64,000 bases of DNA from Streptomyces sp. NBC_01717 (GCF_036248255.1 NZ_CP109178.1:3472001-3536000); one strand, 5' to 3'. Counted from the stretch's first letter, positions 45,936-56,300 are shown. The notes: generated by a model from the letters alone, not told the origin. Numbers and translations are program-made.

Positions 45936-48140
45936 TCACACCTCCTCGTCATCTCCTCCGAGCCCCTCGTCTGGGTCCTGGCCTGCACATATGGCCAGCA
46001 CGGCGGCGCCGAACCGGTCCAGCTTCCGGACACCGACCCCGGAGATTCTGGCCAGTTCACCGTCGCCGGCCGGGACCGCCTCCGCGATCGCCATCAGCGT
46101 CTTGTCGGTGAACACGCAGTAGGCCGGCTGGCCGATCTCCTTGGCCTGTTCCGCACGCCAGTCGCGCAGCCGCTCGTACAGCCCCTCGTCCATGTCGGAG
46201 GGACAGTCCTCACAGCGCATCAGTTTCATCTCACCCGCGTCGGTGAGGGTCTTGCCGCAGACCCGGCACAGGGCGGGGCCACGGCGCCTGCGCTTGGCCG
46301 CCGCCGGCCGCTCGACGCCTCCCCCGCCGCTTCCTCCGGTGCCGGCCGCGCCACGGCCGCCGCCGAGCGCCGCCGAGCCGGGGCGCAGCCCGTTGAGGAA
46401 GCGGCTCGGGCGCCGTCCGCCGCGGCTGCCCGGCGACCGGGACAGCGACCAGGACAACGAGAGATGGAAGCGCGCCCGGGTGACGCCGACGTACAGCAGT
46501 CGGCGCTCCTCCTCGATCTGCTCGTCGGTCTTGGCGTAGGTGATCGGCATCATGCCCTCGGTCAGCCCGACCAGGAACACGGCGTCCCATTCCAGGCCCT
46601 TCGCCGAGTGCAGTGACGCCAGCGTGACTCCCTGGACCGTGGGGGCGTGCTGGGCGGCCGCCCGCTCGTCCAGCTCCGCAACCAGGTCGGAGAGCGTCGC
46701 CCCCGGCTTGGCCTGTTCGAAGTCCTCGGCCAGCCGGACCAGCGCGGCCAGGGACTCCCAGCGGTCGCGCACCGCCCCGGAGCCGGCGGGCGGCTCCGTG
46801 GTCCAACCCTTGGTGGAGAGGACCGCCCGCACCTGCGAGGGCAGCCCCTCCGCGTCGTCGAGCAACGAGTCGTTACCCCCGGCGCGGGCGGCGCCGCGCA
46901 GGGCGACGCCCGCCTCCCGTACCTCCGCGCGCTCGAAGAAGCGCTCCGCTCCCCTCAGCTGGTACGGCACGCCAGCGTCGGACAGGGCCTGCTCGTAGAC
47001 CTCGGACTGGGAGTTGACCCGGTAGAGCACGGCGATCTCGCCGGCCGGGACGCCCGCAGCGATCAGGTCGCGGATCCGGCGGGCGGTGCCCTCGGCCTCG
47101 GCGGGCTCGTCCGCGTACTCCGTGTAGGCCGGCTCCGGTCCCTGCTCGCGCTGCGAGACCAGTTCGAGCCGGTGCTCGGCGGCGCGGCCGCGGGCCTGGC
47201 CGAGCACGCCGTTGGCGAGATGGACGACCTGGGGCGTGGAGCGGTAGTCCCGGACCAGTTTGACCACGGTCGCGTTCGGGTGGCGGGTGCGGAAATTCAG
47301 CAGGTGGTCGGGGGTGGCCCCGGTGAACGAGTAGATCGTCTGGCCGGCGTCCCCGACGACGCACAGGTTGTCCCGGTCACCCAGCCAGAGGTCGAGGAGT
47401 CGCTGCTGGAGCGGGCTGACGTCCTGGTACTCGTCGACCACGAAGTGCTGGTACTGGCGGCGGACATGGTCGGCGATGTCATGGCGGTCCTGGAGGATCG
47501 CCACGGTGAGGAGCAGCACATCCTCGAAGTCGATCACCGAGCGGTCGCGCTTCAGCTGCTCGTACATCGCGTAGATCTGGGAGATCTCGGCCGGATCGCG
47601 CGGGGCGTCCCGCTGGGTCTTGGCGACCACGGCCGGGTAGTCGGCGGGCACGGTCTGGGTGACCTTCGCCCACTCGATCTCGCTGGTGACGTCCCGCAGC
47701 TCGTTGCGGTCGAGCCGGATGCGGCAGCGGGCGGCGGCTTCGGCGACCAGCTGGACCTTGCGCTCCACCAGCCGCGGCAGATCACCACCGACTGCTTTCG
47801 GCCAGAAGTACTGGAGCTGGCGCAGGGCGGCGGAGTGGAACGTCCGCGCCTGCACCCCGGCCGCTCCGAGCTGGCGCAGTCTGCCCCGCATCTCGCCCGC
47901 GGCCCGGTTGGTGAACGTGACAGCCAGCACACTCGTCGGCTGAAGTATCCCGGCACGCACCCCGTACGCGATGCGGTGCGTGATCGCGCGCGTCTTGCCC
48001 GTACCGGCTCCGGCCAGCACACACACCGGGCCGTGCAGGGCCAGGGCGACCTCGCGCTGCTCGGGGTCCAGCCCGTCGAGCACGGCGTCCGCCGACTCGG
48101 GGACCCGGGGGAAGAGAGAGGAATGCGTTGCTGATGTCAC
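45936..48140 (-). CDS. uvrD2: UvrD2-type SF1A DNA helicase with zinc motif and HRDC domain
   Basis: About 734 residues. Helicase motifs: LAGAGTGKTRAITHRI (I), VLAVTFTNRAAGEM (Ia), FVVDEYQDVSPLQQ (II), GDAGQTIYSFTGA (III), LVRDYRSTPQVV (IV), SLHSAKGLEWDAVFLVG (V) and LYVGVTRA (VI). A basic linker, a four-Cys zinc motif (CRVCGK...MRCEDC) and a C-terminal HRDC domain follow, as in mycobacterial UvrD2. It is a 3'-5' helicase for repair or replication. The GTG at 48140 (VTSATHSSLF) is the likely start, though no strong ribosome site fixes it. Confidence 0.92.
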   Translation of the reverse strand: MTSATHSSLFPRVPESADAVLDGLDPEQREVALALHGPVCVLAGAGTGKTRAITHRIAYGVRAGILQPTSVLAVTFTNRAAGEMRGRLRQLGAAGVQARTFHSAALRQLQYFWPKAVGGDLPRLVERKVQLVAEAAARCRIRLDRNELRDVTSEIEWAKVTQTVPADYPAVVAKTQRDAPRDPAEISQIYAMYEQLKRDRSVIDFEDVLLLTVAILQDRHDIADHVRRQYQHFVVDEYQDVSPLQQRLLDLWLGDRDNLCVVGDAGQTIYSFTGATPDHLLNFRTRHPNATVVKLVRDYRSTPQVVHLANGVLGQARGRAAEHRLELVSQREQGPEPAYTEYADEPAEAEGTARRIRDLIAAGVPAGEIAVLYRVNSQSEVYEQALSDAGVPYQLRGAERFFERAEVREAGVALRGAARAGGNDSLLDDAEGLPSQVRAVLSTKGWTTEPPAGSGAVRDRWESLAALVRLAEDFEQAKPGATLSDLVAELDERAAAQHAPTVQGVTLASLHSAKGLEWDAVFLVGLTEGMMPITYAKTDEQIEEERRLLYVGVTRARFHLSLSWSLSRSPGSRGGRRPSRFLNGLRPGSAALGGGRGAAGTGGSGGGGVERPAAAKRRRRGPALCRVCGKTLTDAGEMKLMRCEDCPSDMDEGLYERLRDWRAEQAKEIGQPAYCVFTDKTLMAIAEAVPAGDGELARISGVGVRKLDRFGAAVLAICAGQDPDEGLGGDDEEV

Positions 48141-48228
48141 CCCGCCATGCTGCCAGGTCGGGAGAGGCGGACGCGGAAGTTGTCCACAGGGGAGCGGCAT
48201 CCGTCGTACCAATGCAGGGGCGGCTGCG

Positions 48229-48254
48229 GGAATGGCGGCCAGGTCACGTACGTT
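48229..48254 (+). promoter_or_regulatory. SigR-type promoter of the mycoredoxin gene
   Basis: GGGAAT (GGAAT at 48229-48233), exactly 18 bases, then GTT (48252-48254): a perfect SigR consensus, ~90 bases before the mycoredoxin ATG and reading toward it. Confidence 0.8.
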
Positions 48255-48344
48255 CCACTCCCTGCGGGGGGCACCTTTCCAGCTTTTCCGCGAGACGCGG
48301 CAACGCAACGTGACGAGACGAACGAGACAGAGGAGCGGGAAAAC

Positions 48345-48602
48345 ATGCCGGGCACTGTGACGATGTACAGCACCACGTGGTGCGGATACTGCCGTCGGCT
48401 CAAGGGCCAGATGGACCGCGAGGGCATCACGTACAACGAGATCAACATCGAGCAGGACCCGGCGTCCGCGGCCTTCGTCGAGAAGGCCAACGGGGGCAAC
48501 CAGACCGTTCCGACCGTTCAGGTAATTTCCTCCAACGGTGGTGCTGAGGTCGTGATGACGAACCCGAGCCTTGCCCAGGTGAAGCAGGCGCTCGGCGTCT
48601 GA
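48345..48602 (+). CDS. mrx1: mycoredoxin (glutaredoxin-like, CGYC)
   Basis: 85 residues, a minimal thioredoxin fold with active site TTWCGYCRRLK (Cys13, Cys16) and cis-Pro motif QTVPTV. Mycoredoxins reduce mixed disulfides between proteins and mycothiol, the low-molecular-weight thiol of actinomycetes. The ATG has AGGAG upstream. A SigR-type promoter precedes it, and a hairpin with TTTT follows (48621-48654). Confidence 0.93.
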   Translation: MPGTVTMYSTTWCGYCRRLKGQMDREGITYNEINIEQDPASAAFVEKANGGNQTVPTVQVISSNGGAEVVMTNPSLAQVKQALGV

Positions 48603-48620
48603 CTCACATGACGCCCACGA

Positions 48621-48654
48621 CCCCCGACCGGCCTGGCGCCGGATCGGGGGTTTT
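48621..48654 (+). terminator. intrinsic terminator of the mycoredoxin gene
   Basis: Stem CCCCCGA-CCGGC with its complement (one-base bulge) at 48621-48650, followed by TTTT (48651-48654). Confidence 0.8.
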
Positions 48655-48699
48655 GTATGCCCAGGCTGTACGAGGCGGCCTGGCGGTAGCGTGATCGAC

Positions 48700-49512
48700 A
48701 TGACGACCGAGGACGAAGCGGACTGTGAGGCGCTGGTCGGAGGCATGGTGAACGCGGGCGCGGTCTTCCGCCGGGGTGCGTTGGTGGAACGCCCGGCACC
48801 GCACAACGCACACGCCCTCCATGCCCACCTCCTCGCGCTGAAAGAGCACGGCTTCGACGCGGCTCCGACTCCCGTGGGTCTGACTGCTGACGGTCGTGAG
48901 CAGCTGACCTTCATTCCTGGCGACGTGGCTCTGCCACCGTTCCCGCCCTGGGTGCTGACGACAACCGCTCTCGAATCGGTGGGGATCCTGCTGCGCCGCC
49001 TGCATGAGGCCAGCGCGACCATCGCGGTCGACACGGACGTCGAGTGGCCCCAGGACCTCGCCGACCCGGAGGGAGGAACGATGTTGTGCCACAACGACGT
49101 GTGCCCGGAGAACGTCGTCTTCCGCGACGGTCGTGCCGCCGCCTTGATTGATTTCGACCTGGCGGCTCCGGGCCGTCCTCTCTGGGACGTAGCCATGGCC
49201 GCCCGCTACTGGGTTCCCATGCTTGATCCGGTATCCGCAGCTGCCCTGTATCCCGCCGGATTGGATGCGCCTGCACGGCTGCGGATCCTCTCCGACGGCT
49301 ACGGCCTCTCGGCGGGAGAGCGCGCCGAATTGCCCGGCGTGATCGAACAGGCCACGGAGATCTGCCGGGCCTTCGTCGCCCGCCGCGTGGCTGACGGTGA
49401 TCCTCTCTACCTCCAAGCGCTGGCCGACCGTGGCGGATGGGAACGCTGGGACCGCATGCAGGCCTGGCTGACCGACCACCGCGAGACGTTCACTGTCGCG
49501 CTGCTGGACTGA
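48700..49512 (+). CDS. aminoglycoside phosphotransferase-like (APH) family protein
   Basis: 270 residues. The kinase catalytic loop reads MLCHNDVCPENVVF (HND...N) and the metal site ALIDFDLAAPG (DFD); the N-terminal lobe is short and lacks an obvious Lys motif. Substrates of such orphan members range from sugars to antibiotics; nothing here proves resistance. The in-frame GTG at 48691 is an alternative start. With folD it forms an insertion relative to the mycobacterial mrx1-nudC order. Confidence 0.75.
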   Translation: MTTEDEADCEALVGGMVNAGAVFRRGALVERPAPHNAHALHAHLLALKEHGFDAAPTPVGLTADGREQLTFIPGDVALPPFPPWVLTTTALESVGILLRRLHEASATIAVDTDVEWPQDLADPEGGTMLCHNDVCPENVVFRDGRAAALIDFDLAAPGRPLWDVAMAARYWVPMLDPVSAAALYPAGLDAPARLRILSDGYGLSAGERAELPGVIEQATEICRAFVARRVADGDPLYLQALADRGGWERWDRMQAWLTDHRETFTVALLD

Positions 49513-49813
49513 CGTGCTCGGGCGCTGATCCCCCTCACACCTGCCGAGGACCACCGGGACCACACCGACGCCGGACGCCAAGTGTGCGACTTTCCCGTTC
49601 TGGAAAGTCGGGCATCTTGGCCTTGCTGTCCGCAGGTCGAAAGCATCGAACGTGACAAGGACTGTCGACGTGAGGGGGAAGACGTGGGTGCACCGTTGCG
49701 GAAGCTGTCGAGAGACCTGGAGTGCAAGAATGATCGGCGTCTGATCGCGCGCTTGCGCCCCTCGCGCCGGCGCGAAGTGCCAGGGCGAAGAGCCGGCACC
49801 AAGAGCCCGCGTG
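49513..49813. other. gap without a supported gene
   Basis: 301 bases between the APH-like gene and the folD terminator. Short frames occur on both strands, but none has a ribosome site, typical third-position GC and a recognisable product. A 14-bp palindrome, TCGCGCCGGCGCGA, lies near 49765-49785. Confidence 0.5.
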
Positions 49814-49856
49814 AACGCCCGTTGCCCTCCGGTCGCCCCGGAGGGCAACGGGCGTT
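49814..49856 (-). terminator. 19-bp perfect hairpin after folD
   Basis: Arms 49814-49832 and 49838-49856 pair perfectly around TCGCC, 25 bases beyond the folD stop on the minus strand. Confidence 0.85.
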
Positions 49857-49881
49857 CTCGTACCCGGAAGCCGGCTTCGGG

Positions 49882-50748
49882 TCACCCCGCCGCGACGCCG
49901 AGCTGCCGGGCCGCCGCCGCGACCGTCTGCTCGAGAAGGACCGCGATGGTCATCGGTCCGACACCACCCGGGACCGGGGTGATCAGCCGCGCCCGCTCGG
50001 CGGCTGTCTCGGAGTCGACGTCGCCGACGTTGCCCTCGTTGTAGCCGGCGTCGATCACCACGGCACCCGGCTTGATGTCCGCACCGGCGATGAAGCGCGG
50101 CTTGCCGACCGCGGCCAGCAGGATGTCCGCCTCCCGCACGATCGACGGGAGGTCCGCCGTTCGTGAGTGGCAGTACGTCACAGTGGCGTCCCGGCCCAGC
50201 AGAAGCATCCCGGCGGGCTTGCCGAGGATGGCACTGCGCCCCACGACGACCGCCTGCTTTCCCGCGAGGTCGACGTCGTACTCGTCCAGCAGGCGCACGA
50301 TTCCGCCGGGCGTGCAGGAGACGAAGCCGGGCAGGCCGAAACTCATCGTCGCGAACGAGTGCATGGTGACCCCGTCGACGTCCTTGGCCGGATCGATCGC
50401 TTCGAACGCGGCGCGTTCGTCGATGTGCGGTCCCACAGGGTGCTGGAGCAGGATGCCGTGGACACCGGGGTCGGCCGACAGCGCGGTGACCGCGTCGACC
50501 ACATCCTGCGTGGTCGAGGTGGCGGGAAGGGCCACGTGCCGCGACTCGATGCCCGCGCTCTCGCACCGGCGGCGCTTCATCCGGACGTAGGTCACCGAGG
50601 CCGGGTCCTCCCCTACCAGCACCGTCGCCAGGCAGGGTGCCGTCCCGGTGCGCAGCCGGAGTTCCGCTGCCGTCGCCGAGCTGGTTTCGATGATCCTGCG
50701 GGCGAGGGCGGTGCCGTCCATCGGACGGGCTGTCTGAGATCGGGCCAC
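49882..50748 (-). CDS. folD: methylenetetrahydrofolate dehydrogenase/cyclohydrolase FolD
   Basis: 288 residues. FolD interconverts methylene-, methenyl- and formyl-tetrahydrofolate. Visible: the YxxxK motif (TYVRMKRRRCESAGIE), ILLQHPVGPHID, VVVGRSAILGKPAGMLLL (NADP site) and PGGVGPMTIAVLLEQT. QHPVGP replaces the more usual QLPLP, so this is a divergent paralogue and another FolD may exist elsewhere. The GTG start has AGGAG six bases upstream. No folate neighbour is present. Confidence 0.9.
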   Translation of the reverse strand: MARSQTARPMDGTALARRIIETSSATAAELRLRTGTAPCLATVLVGEDPASVTYVRMKRRRCESAGIESRHVALPATSTTQDVVDAVTALSADPGVHGILLQHPVGPHIDERAAFEAIDPAKDVDGVTMHSFATMSFGLPGFVSCTPGGIVRLLDEYDVDLAGKQAVVVGRSAILGKPAGMLLLGRDATVTYCHSRTADLPSIVREADILLAAVGKPRFIAGADIKPGAVVIDAGYNEGNVGDVDSETAAERARLITPVPGGVGPMTIAVLLEQTVAAAARQLGVAAG

Positions 50749-50984
50749 GTTTCGCTCCTGGGTGTCACGAGGATCACGAGGATCACGGTGTGTCGCCCAG
50801 GCGCACGGCATCGACGGTTGTCGAGGGTTCCGGCGGGCCGCTCCCCGGTGGTGCTCCACCTCAGCGCCAGTCACGGCCCGGGGCCAGTTTAGTGCGCGAT
50901 CGTCTCCTCGGGGGGAAGAACCGGCGCGGCCCTGAAGGTACGACCGGGCCACGCGGGCCTCGGTCGCACGCCGAGCAGCGCGCG
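50749..50984. other. intergenic region upstream of folD
   Basis: 236 bases between nudC and folD on the same strand. It should hold the folD promoter. A short tandem duplication (ACGAGGATC twice, ~50767-50785) is the only structure I see. Confidence 0.4.
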
Positions 50985-51932
50985 TCAGCCGAGGCTGCCC
51001 GGCCGCGGGAGCGGCTTGCCGTACCAGAGTTCGATCAGACGTGCCGCGATCGAGATGCCGAACGGCGGCAGGACCTCGCCCGACTCGAAGGCCGCTGTCA
51101 GGTCCTCGCGGGAGAACCAGCGGGCCTCCTCGATCTCCTCGCCGTCCACATTGATCTCCGACGACGTGGCCCGGGCCATGAAGCCGAGCATCAGGCTCGA
51201 CGGGAACGGCCAGGGCTGGCTGGCGATGTACTCGACCTCGCCGACCGTGACGCCCGCCTCCTCGAACACCTCGCGGGCCACGGACTGCTCGATCGACTCC
51301 CCCGGCTCGACGAAGCCCGCGAGGGTCGAGAAACGGCCTTCCGGCCAGTGCACCTGACGGCCCAGCAGAGCGCGGTCCTGGTCGTCCGTGACCAGCATGA
51401 TCACCGCGGGGTCGGTGCGCGGGTAGTGCTCGGCGCCGCAGGCCTGGCAGCGACGGATGTGGCCGGCCGCCGCGATGACCGTACGTTCGCCGCAGCGGGA
51501 GCAGAAGCGGTGCAGCCGCTGCCAGTTCTCCAGCGCCACCGCGTGCACCATCAGCCCCGCGTCGCGGGGGCCGAGCAGCAGTCCGGCCTCGCGCAGGCCG
51601 GCCGGGCGGGCCGGCTGGTCCATGCGGCCGGGCAGGGAGTCCTTCTGGAGTGCGAAGTAGCTGACGCCGTCCTCGTCGGTGCCGAGGAAGTAGCGGTGGG
51701 TCTCGGTGACCGGGGCCTCGAAGGCCGGGGTCATGACGATCTCCGTACCGCCGTCGGCCGTGTCGTCGATCAGCACCTGCCCGCCCGAGACCACGAAGAC
51801 GCGGGTGGTCGGGTGGCTCCAGGCGGCGGAGAGCCATGCCTCGTCGAGGCGGTGGTGCGCGGCGCGGTCGATGCCGCTGGGCGCGGTGAGACCGATGGGC
51901 CGGTCTGTCGTGGCGTTGTCGAAGGTGCTCAC
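50985..51932 (-). CDS. nudC: NAD+ diphosphatase NudC (NUDIX)
   Basis: 315 residues. The enzyme cleaves NADH/NAD+ and removes NAD caps from RNA. A zinc ribbon (FCSRCGERT...CQACGAEHYPRTDP) precedes the NUDIX box GFVEPGESIEQSVAREVFEEAGV, and the NudC-specific SQPWPFPSS motif follows. The ATG gives MSTFDNATT. It is last in the adnB-M20-nudC run. Confidence 0.95.
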   Translation of the reverse strand: MSTFDNATTDRPIGLTAPSGIDRAAHHRLDEAWLSAAWSHPTTRVFVVSGGQVLIDDTADGGTEIVMTPAFEAPVTETHRYFLGTDEDGVSYFALQKDSLPGRMDQPARPAGLREAGLLLGPRDAGLMVHAVALENWQRLHRFCSRCGERTVIAAAGHIRRCQACGAEHYPRTDPAVIMLVTDDQDRALLGRQVHWPEGRFSTLAGFVEPGESIEQSVAREVFEEAGVTVGEVEYIASQPWPFPSSLMLGFMARATSSEINVDGEEIEEARWFSREDLTAAFESGEVLPPFGISIAARLIELWYGKPLPRPGSLG

Positions 51933-51976
51933 AGGTGCTTCCTACTCCCCCGGGACGGTTCGGGTGTTCAGAGGAT

Positions 51977-53371
51977 TCAGCGGAGTGCGGCCGCCAGCTC
52001 GCCCCACAGGTGGGCGGTGGTCTCCACGCCCTTGAGCAGGAGGTCGAGTTCGACCTTCTCGTTGGGGGCGTGCCAGCCGTCGGACGGTACGGAGATGCCC
52101 AGGAAGAGGACGGGTGCGCCGAGCACGTCCTGCAGGTCGGCGGCGGGTCCCGAGCCTCCTTCGCGGGTGAAGAGGATCTTCTGGCCGAAGGCCCGTCCCA
52201 TGGCTCGGGCCACGGCCTGCAGGGCGGGGTGGTCCAGCGGGGTCAGGCAGGGGCGGGTGGCGGGGGCGAAGGTGATCCGGTGGCGGATGCCTGCCGGGAA
52301 CTGCGCCTCGGCCCAGGCACGGACGGCCTGCTGGACGTGGTCGGGGTCCTGGCCGGCGACCAGCCGGAAGCTGATCTTCACGAGGGCGGAGGACGGAATG
52401 ATGGTCTTGCTTCCGGCGCCCTGGTAGCCGCCGCCGATGCCGTTGACCTCGGCGGTGGGGCGGGCCCAGATGCGTTCCAGCGTGGAGTAGCCGGCCTCAC
52501 CTGTCGTCGCCTGTGACTTTGCCGTGCGCAGCCAGGTGTCCTCGTCGAAGGGGAGCTGGGCGAAGAGGGAGCGCTCGGTGTCGGTGAGTTCCGTCACGCC
52601 GTCGTAGAAGCCGGGGATGGCGACCCGTCCGTCCGCGTCGTGCAGCGCGGCGACGAGACGGGCCACCGCGGTCGCCGGATTGGGGACGGCGCCGCCGAAC
52701 GATCCGGAGTGGATGTCCTGCTCGGGGCCGTACAGCTCGATCTCGCACTCGGCGAGGCCGCGCATGCCCGTGCAGACCGTCGGGGTCGTCTCGTCCCACA
52801 TGCCGGTGTCGGAGACGATCACGGCGTCCGCGGCGAGACGCGCCGCCTGCTGCTCGACCAGGGTGCGGAAGTGCGGGGAGCCGGACTCCTCCTCGCCCTC
52901 GACGAGGAGCTTGAGGTGTACGGCGGGGGTGGTGCGGCCGGTGGTGGCGAGGTGGGCCCGGACGCCGAGGGTGTGGAAGAACACCTGGCCCTTGTCGTCG
53001 GCCGCGCCGCGCCCGTACATCCGGCCGTCCCGGATCACCGGTTCGAACGGATCGGTGTCCCAGCCGTCCTCCCGGGCTGCGGGCTGCACGTCGTGGTGCC
53101 CGTAGACGAGGACGGTCGGAGCGTCCGGATCGTCGGACGGCCACTCGGCGAAGACCGCGGGCGCACCTGCGGTCTCCCAGATCTCCGTGACCGGGAAGCC
53201 GGTCTCCTTGAGCTTGGCGGACAGCCACTCGGCGCTGCGTCGTACGTCTCCGTCGTGCTCCGGCTGGGCGGAGACGGAGGGGATCCGCAGCCACTCGGCG
53301 AGCTCGTCGAGGAAGGCTGTGCGGTGCTGCTCGGTGTACGTACGGACGGCGCTGTCCGGGGTGTCGCTCAT
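51977..53371 (-). CDS. M20-family dipeptidase
   Basis: 464 residues. Metal and catalytic motifs of the M20/ArgE-DapE fold: VLVYGHHDVQPA (His and Asp), YGRGAADDKGQ (bridging Asp), LVEGEEESGS (catalytic Glu-Glu), and a late His in WHAPNEKV. It probably hydrolyses dipeptides such as carnosine-type substrates; specificity is unknown. It lies 10 bases after adnB, suggesting one transcript. Confidence 0.9.
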   Translation of the reverse strand: MSDTPDSAVRTYTEQHRTAFLDELAEWLRIPSVSAQPEHDGDVRRSAEWLSAKLKETGFPVTEIWETAGAPAVFAEWPSDDPDAPTVLVYGHHDVQPAAREDGWDTDPFEPVIRDGRMYGRGAADDKGQVFFHTLGVRAHLATTGRTTPAVHLKLLVEGEEESGSPHFRTLVEQQAARLAADAVIVSDTGMWDETTPTVCTGMRGLAECEIELYGPEQDIHSGSFGGAVPNPATAVARLVAALHDADGRVAIPGFYDGVTELTDTERSLFAQLPFDEDTWLRTAKSQATTGEAGYSTLERIWARPTAEVNGIGGGYQGAGSKTIIPSSALVKISFRLVAGQDPDHVQQAVRAWAEAQFPAGIRHRITFAPATRPCLTPLDHPALQAVARAMGRAFGQKILFTREGGSGPAADLQDVLGAPVLFLGISVPSDGWHAPNEKVELDLLLKGVETTAHLWGELAAALR

Positions 53372-53381
53372 GGTCTTGAGC

Positions 53382-56300
53382 CTATCGGCCCATCGGAGGT
53401 GGCTCGTCCAGGAGGAGCTGCTCCAGCTCGGCACGGCCCGGCAGGTGGTCGGGACGGACGGCTTCCCCGCTGCGGACGAACAAAAATGTGGTCGTGACGG
53501 AGTCGAGCGGTATGTCGTGCAGTTCGGCCCAGGCGAGGCGGTAGACGGCCAGCTGGAGCGGGTCGGCCGCGGGGATGCCTGAGGTGCCTTCACGGCTGCT
53601 GGGCACATTTCGGGTCGTCTTCCAGTCGACGATCTCGTACGTGTACCCGTCGGGGCCCTCGTTGCGGTACACGGCGTCGATCCGGCCGCGGATCACCCGG
53701 CCCGCGAGGGTGATCCGGAACGGTGTCTCGACGCGGTACGGGGTGCGGTGGGCGTACGGGGTGCGCTCGAAGGCCTCCTTGAGCCCCGCGAGGTCGCGCT
53801 CGTCCGCGATGTCGGCGTCGCTCTCGTCGCCCCCGGGCAGCTCGTCGGGGCCGAGCATGGGCAGCGGCAGCTCCTCGAAGCGGGCCTCCACCCAGGCGTG
53901 GAACCGGGTGCCGCGACGGGCTGCCGGAGCGGGCGGGCGGGGCATGGGGCGGGCCAGCTCCTGGGCGAAGCCGTCGGGGTCGTCGGCGAGACGCAGCAGC
54001 TGCGTGGCGGAGAGCGAGGCGGGCACAACGACCTCGCGCACGGTGGCGCGGGCGCGGCGCAGCTCACCGGCGAGGGCGTCGAGGTCCCGGTCCCAGGAGG
54101 CGAGGGTGCGGGACTCCTCCGGGGTGAGCCGTGAGGGGGTACGGGCCGCGGGGACGTGGGGGTCGGGGGCGTGTGGTGCGGAGGCCGGGTCCGGTGCGGG
54201 GGAGGGGGCCGGCACCTGGGCCGCGGGGGGTTCGGTCGACCAGGCGTCCCAGTCCGCGGCCTCGTCCGGGTACGGGTCCTCGTCCGGATACGGGTCCTCG
54301 TCGGCGTACGCGTCGTCGTCCGGGAAGGGGAACGGGGACGCGTCGTCTTCCGGTGCGGCCGGATACGCCCCCGGCACCGAGTCGCTCCCCGCCGTCGCCA
54401 GTTTCTCCAGATGGGCCAGCACCGTGTCCGCGGCCGCCCGGCGGCGGGCGAGTGCCGTGTCGTCCAGAGGGAGCGGCCAGGCGTGGTCGGCGGCCGCGGT
54501 GGCCGCCAGCGCCGGGTTCTCCTCGTCCTCGGCCGGCTCGTCCGCCCAGGCCTCGATCTCGCCGTGTCCGGCCGCACAGTGCTCGTACAGCGCCTGCAGA
54601 AAGTCGGACGGGCCGCGCGGCTGCTTCTGGGACGGGCCCCACCAGTGGCCGGAGCCGAGCAGCAGGGTGCGCGGCCGGGTGAAGGTGACGTATCCGAGGC
54701 GGAGCTCCTCGGTGTGCTGGTGCTCCTTCATCTCCGCCTTGAAGCCCTTGAGCCCCTGGGCGTCCCAGGTGTGGACGACGGGGAGCGTGGCCGCGTCGCC
54801 GCGCAGGGCGTGCGGGAGAACCTTGGACTGGGAGGTCCAGGCGTCTCGGGACTGGCCGCTGGGGAACTGGCCGGCGACCAGGCCGGGCACGGCGACGACG
54901 TCCCACTCCAGGCCCTTGGACTTGTGGGCGGTGAGGACCTTGACGGTGTTCTCGCCGCCGGGCAGCGCGTTGTCCAGGCCCTTCTCGTACTGGACTGCGG
55001 TGCGCAGAAAGCCGAGGAAGGCCAGGAGCGTGGCCTCGCTGTCGACGGCGGCGAAACGGGCCGCCACGTCCAGGAAGTTGGCGAGGGTCTCCCGGCGGCG
55101 GGCGGCCAGGGCCTGCGGCGACGCGGAGAGCTCGACGTCGAGGCCGGTGGCGGCCAGGACGCGGTGCAGGACGTCCATGAGGGGATCTGCCAGCGAGCGG
55201 CGCAGGTCGCGCAGTTCGGTGGCGAGGCGGGCGAAGCGGACGCGGGCATCGGTGGAGAACGGCAGCCCGTCGTCCTCCGTACCGCTCGATTCGAGGAACG
55301 TGTCGAGGGCGTCGGCGAGCGAGACGACTTCGGCCGGGTCGATGCCTTCGACGGCTTCCGCGAGCCGGCGGTCGGGGTCGAAGTCCTCGTCGTCGGCATG
55401 GGCGGCGTGGTGGACGAGGAGGCGGGCGCGGCGGCCGAGGAGGGCCAGGTCGCGGGGGCCGATCCGCCAGCGGGGGCCGGTGAGCAGCCGGACCAGGGAG
55501 GCGTTCGCGCCGGGGTCCTGGAGGACTTCACAGACCGCGACGAGGTCGGCGACCTCGGGCAGGTGCAGCAGCCCGGAGAGGCCGACGACCTCGACCGGGA
55601 TGTCGCGGGCGACGAGCGCGGCCTGGATCTCCGGGAAGTCGCCGGCGGTGCGGCACAGGACGGCGATCTCACCGGGTGCCTTCCCGGTCCGTACGAGATG
55701 GGCGATCGAGTCGGCGAGCCAGTCGATCTCTTCGGTGTGGGTACGCAGGAGGGCGCAGCGGACGATGCCGTCGCGCTCGGCGCCCGGGGCGGGGCGCAGT
55801 GCCTCGACACCCTCGTGCATGGCGCGCAGCGGCTCGGCGAGCCCGTTGGCCAGGTGCAGCAGGCGGCCGCCGCTGCGGCGGTTCTCGCTGAGGGAGTACC
55901 GGGTGGCGGGGGTGCCGTCGGCGTGCGGGAAGTGGCGCGGGAAGTCGTCGAGATTGGCGACCGAGGCGCCGCGCCAGCCGTAGATCGCCTGGCAGGGGTC
56001 GCCGACGGCGGTGACGGCGTGCCCGGAGGCGGTGCCGTCGGGGCCGCTGCCGAAGAGGGCGGAGAGCAGCAGCCGTTGGGCGACGGAGGTGTCCTGGTAC
56101 TCGTCGAGCAGGACCACCCGATATTCGTCGCGCAGGATCGCGCCGACCTCGGGGCGGGTGAGGGCGAGCTCGGCGGAGAGCGCGATCTGGTCGCCGAAGT
56201 CGAGGAGGTCGCGGCTGCGCTTGGCGTCCCGGTAGCGCCGGGTCAGCGAGAGGAGCTCGCGGCGGGCCTCGGCGGTCTCGGGGATCTTGCGCAGCTCGGC

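Noticed and set aside
48700..49512. Calling the APH-like gene an antibiotic resistance gene
   Set aside because: Family motifs show only a small-molecule kinase fold; nothing in sequence or neighbours shows an antibiotic substrate.
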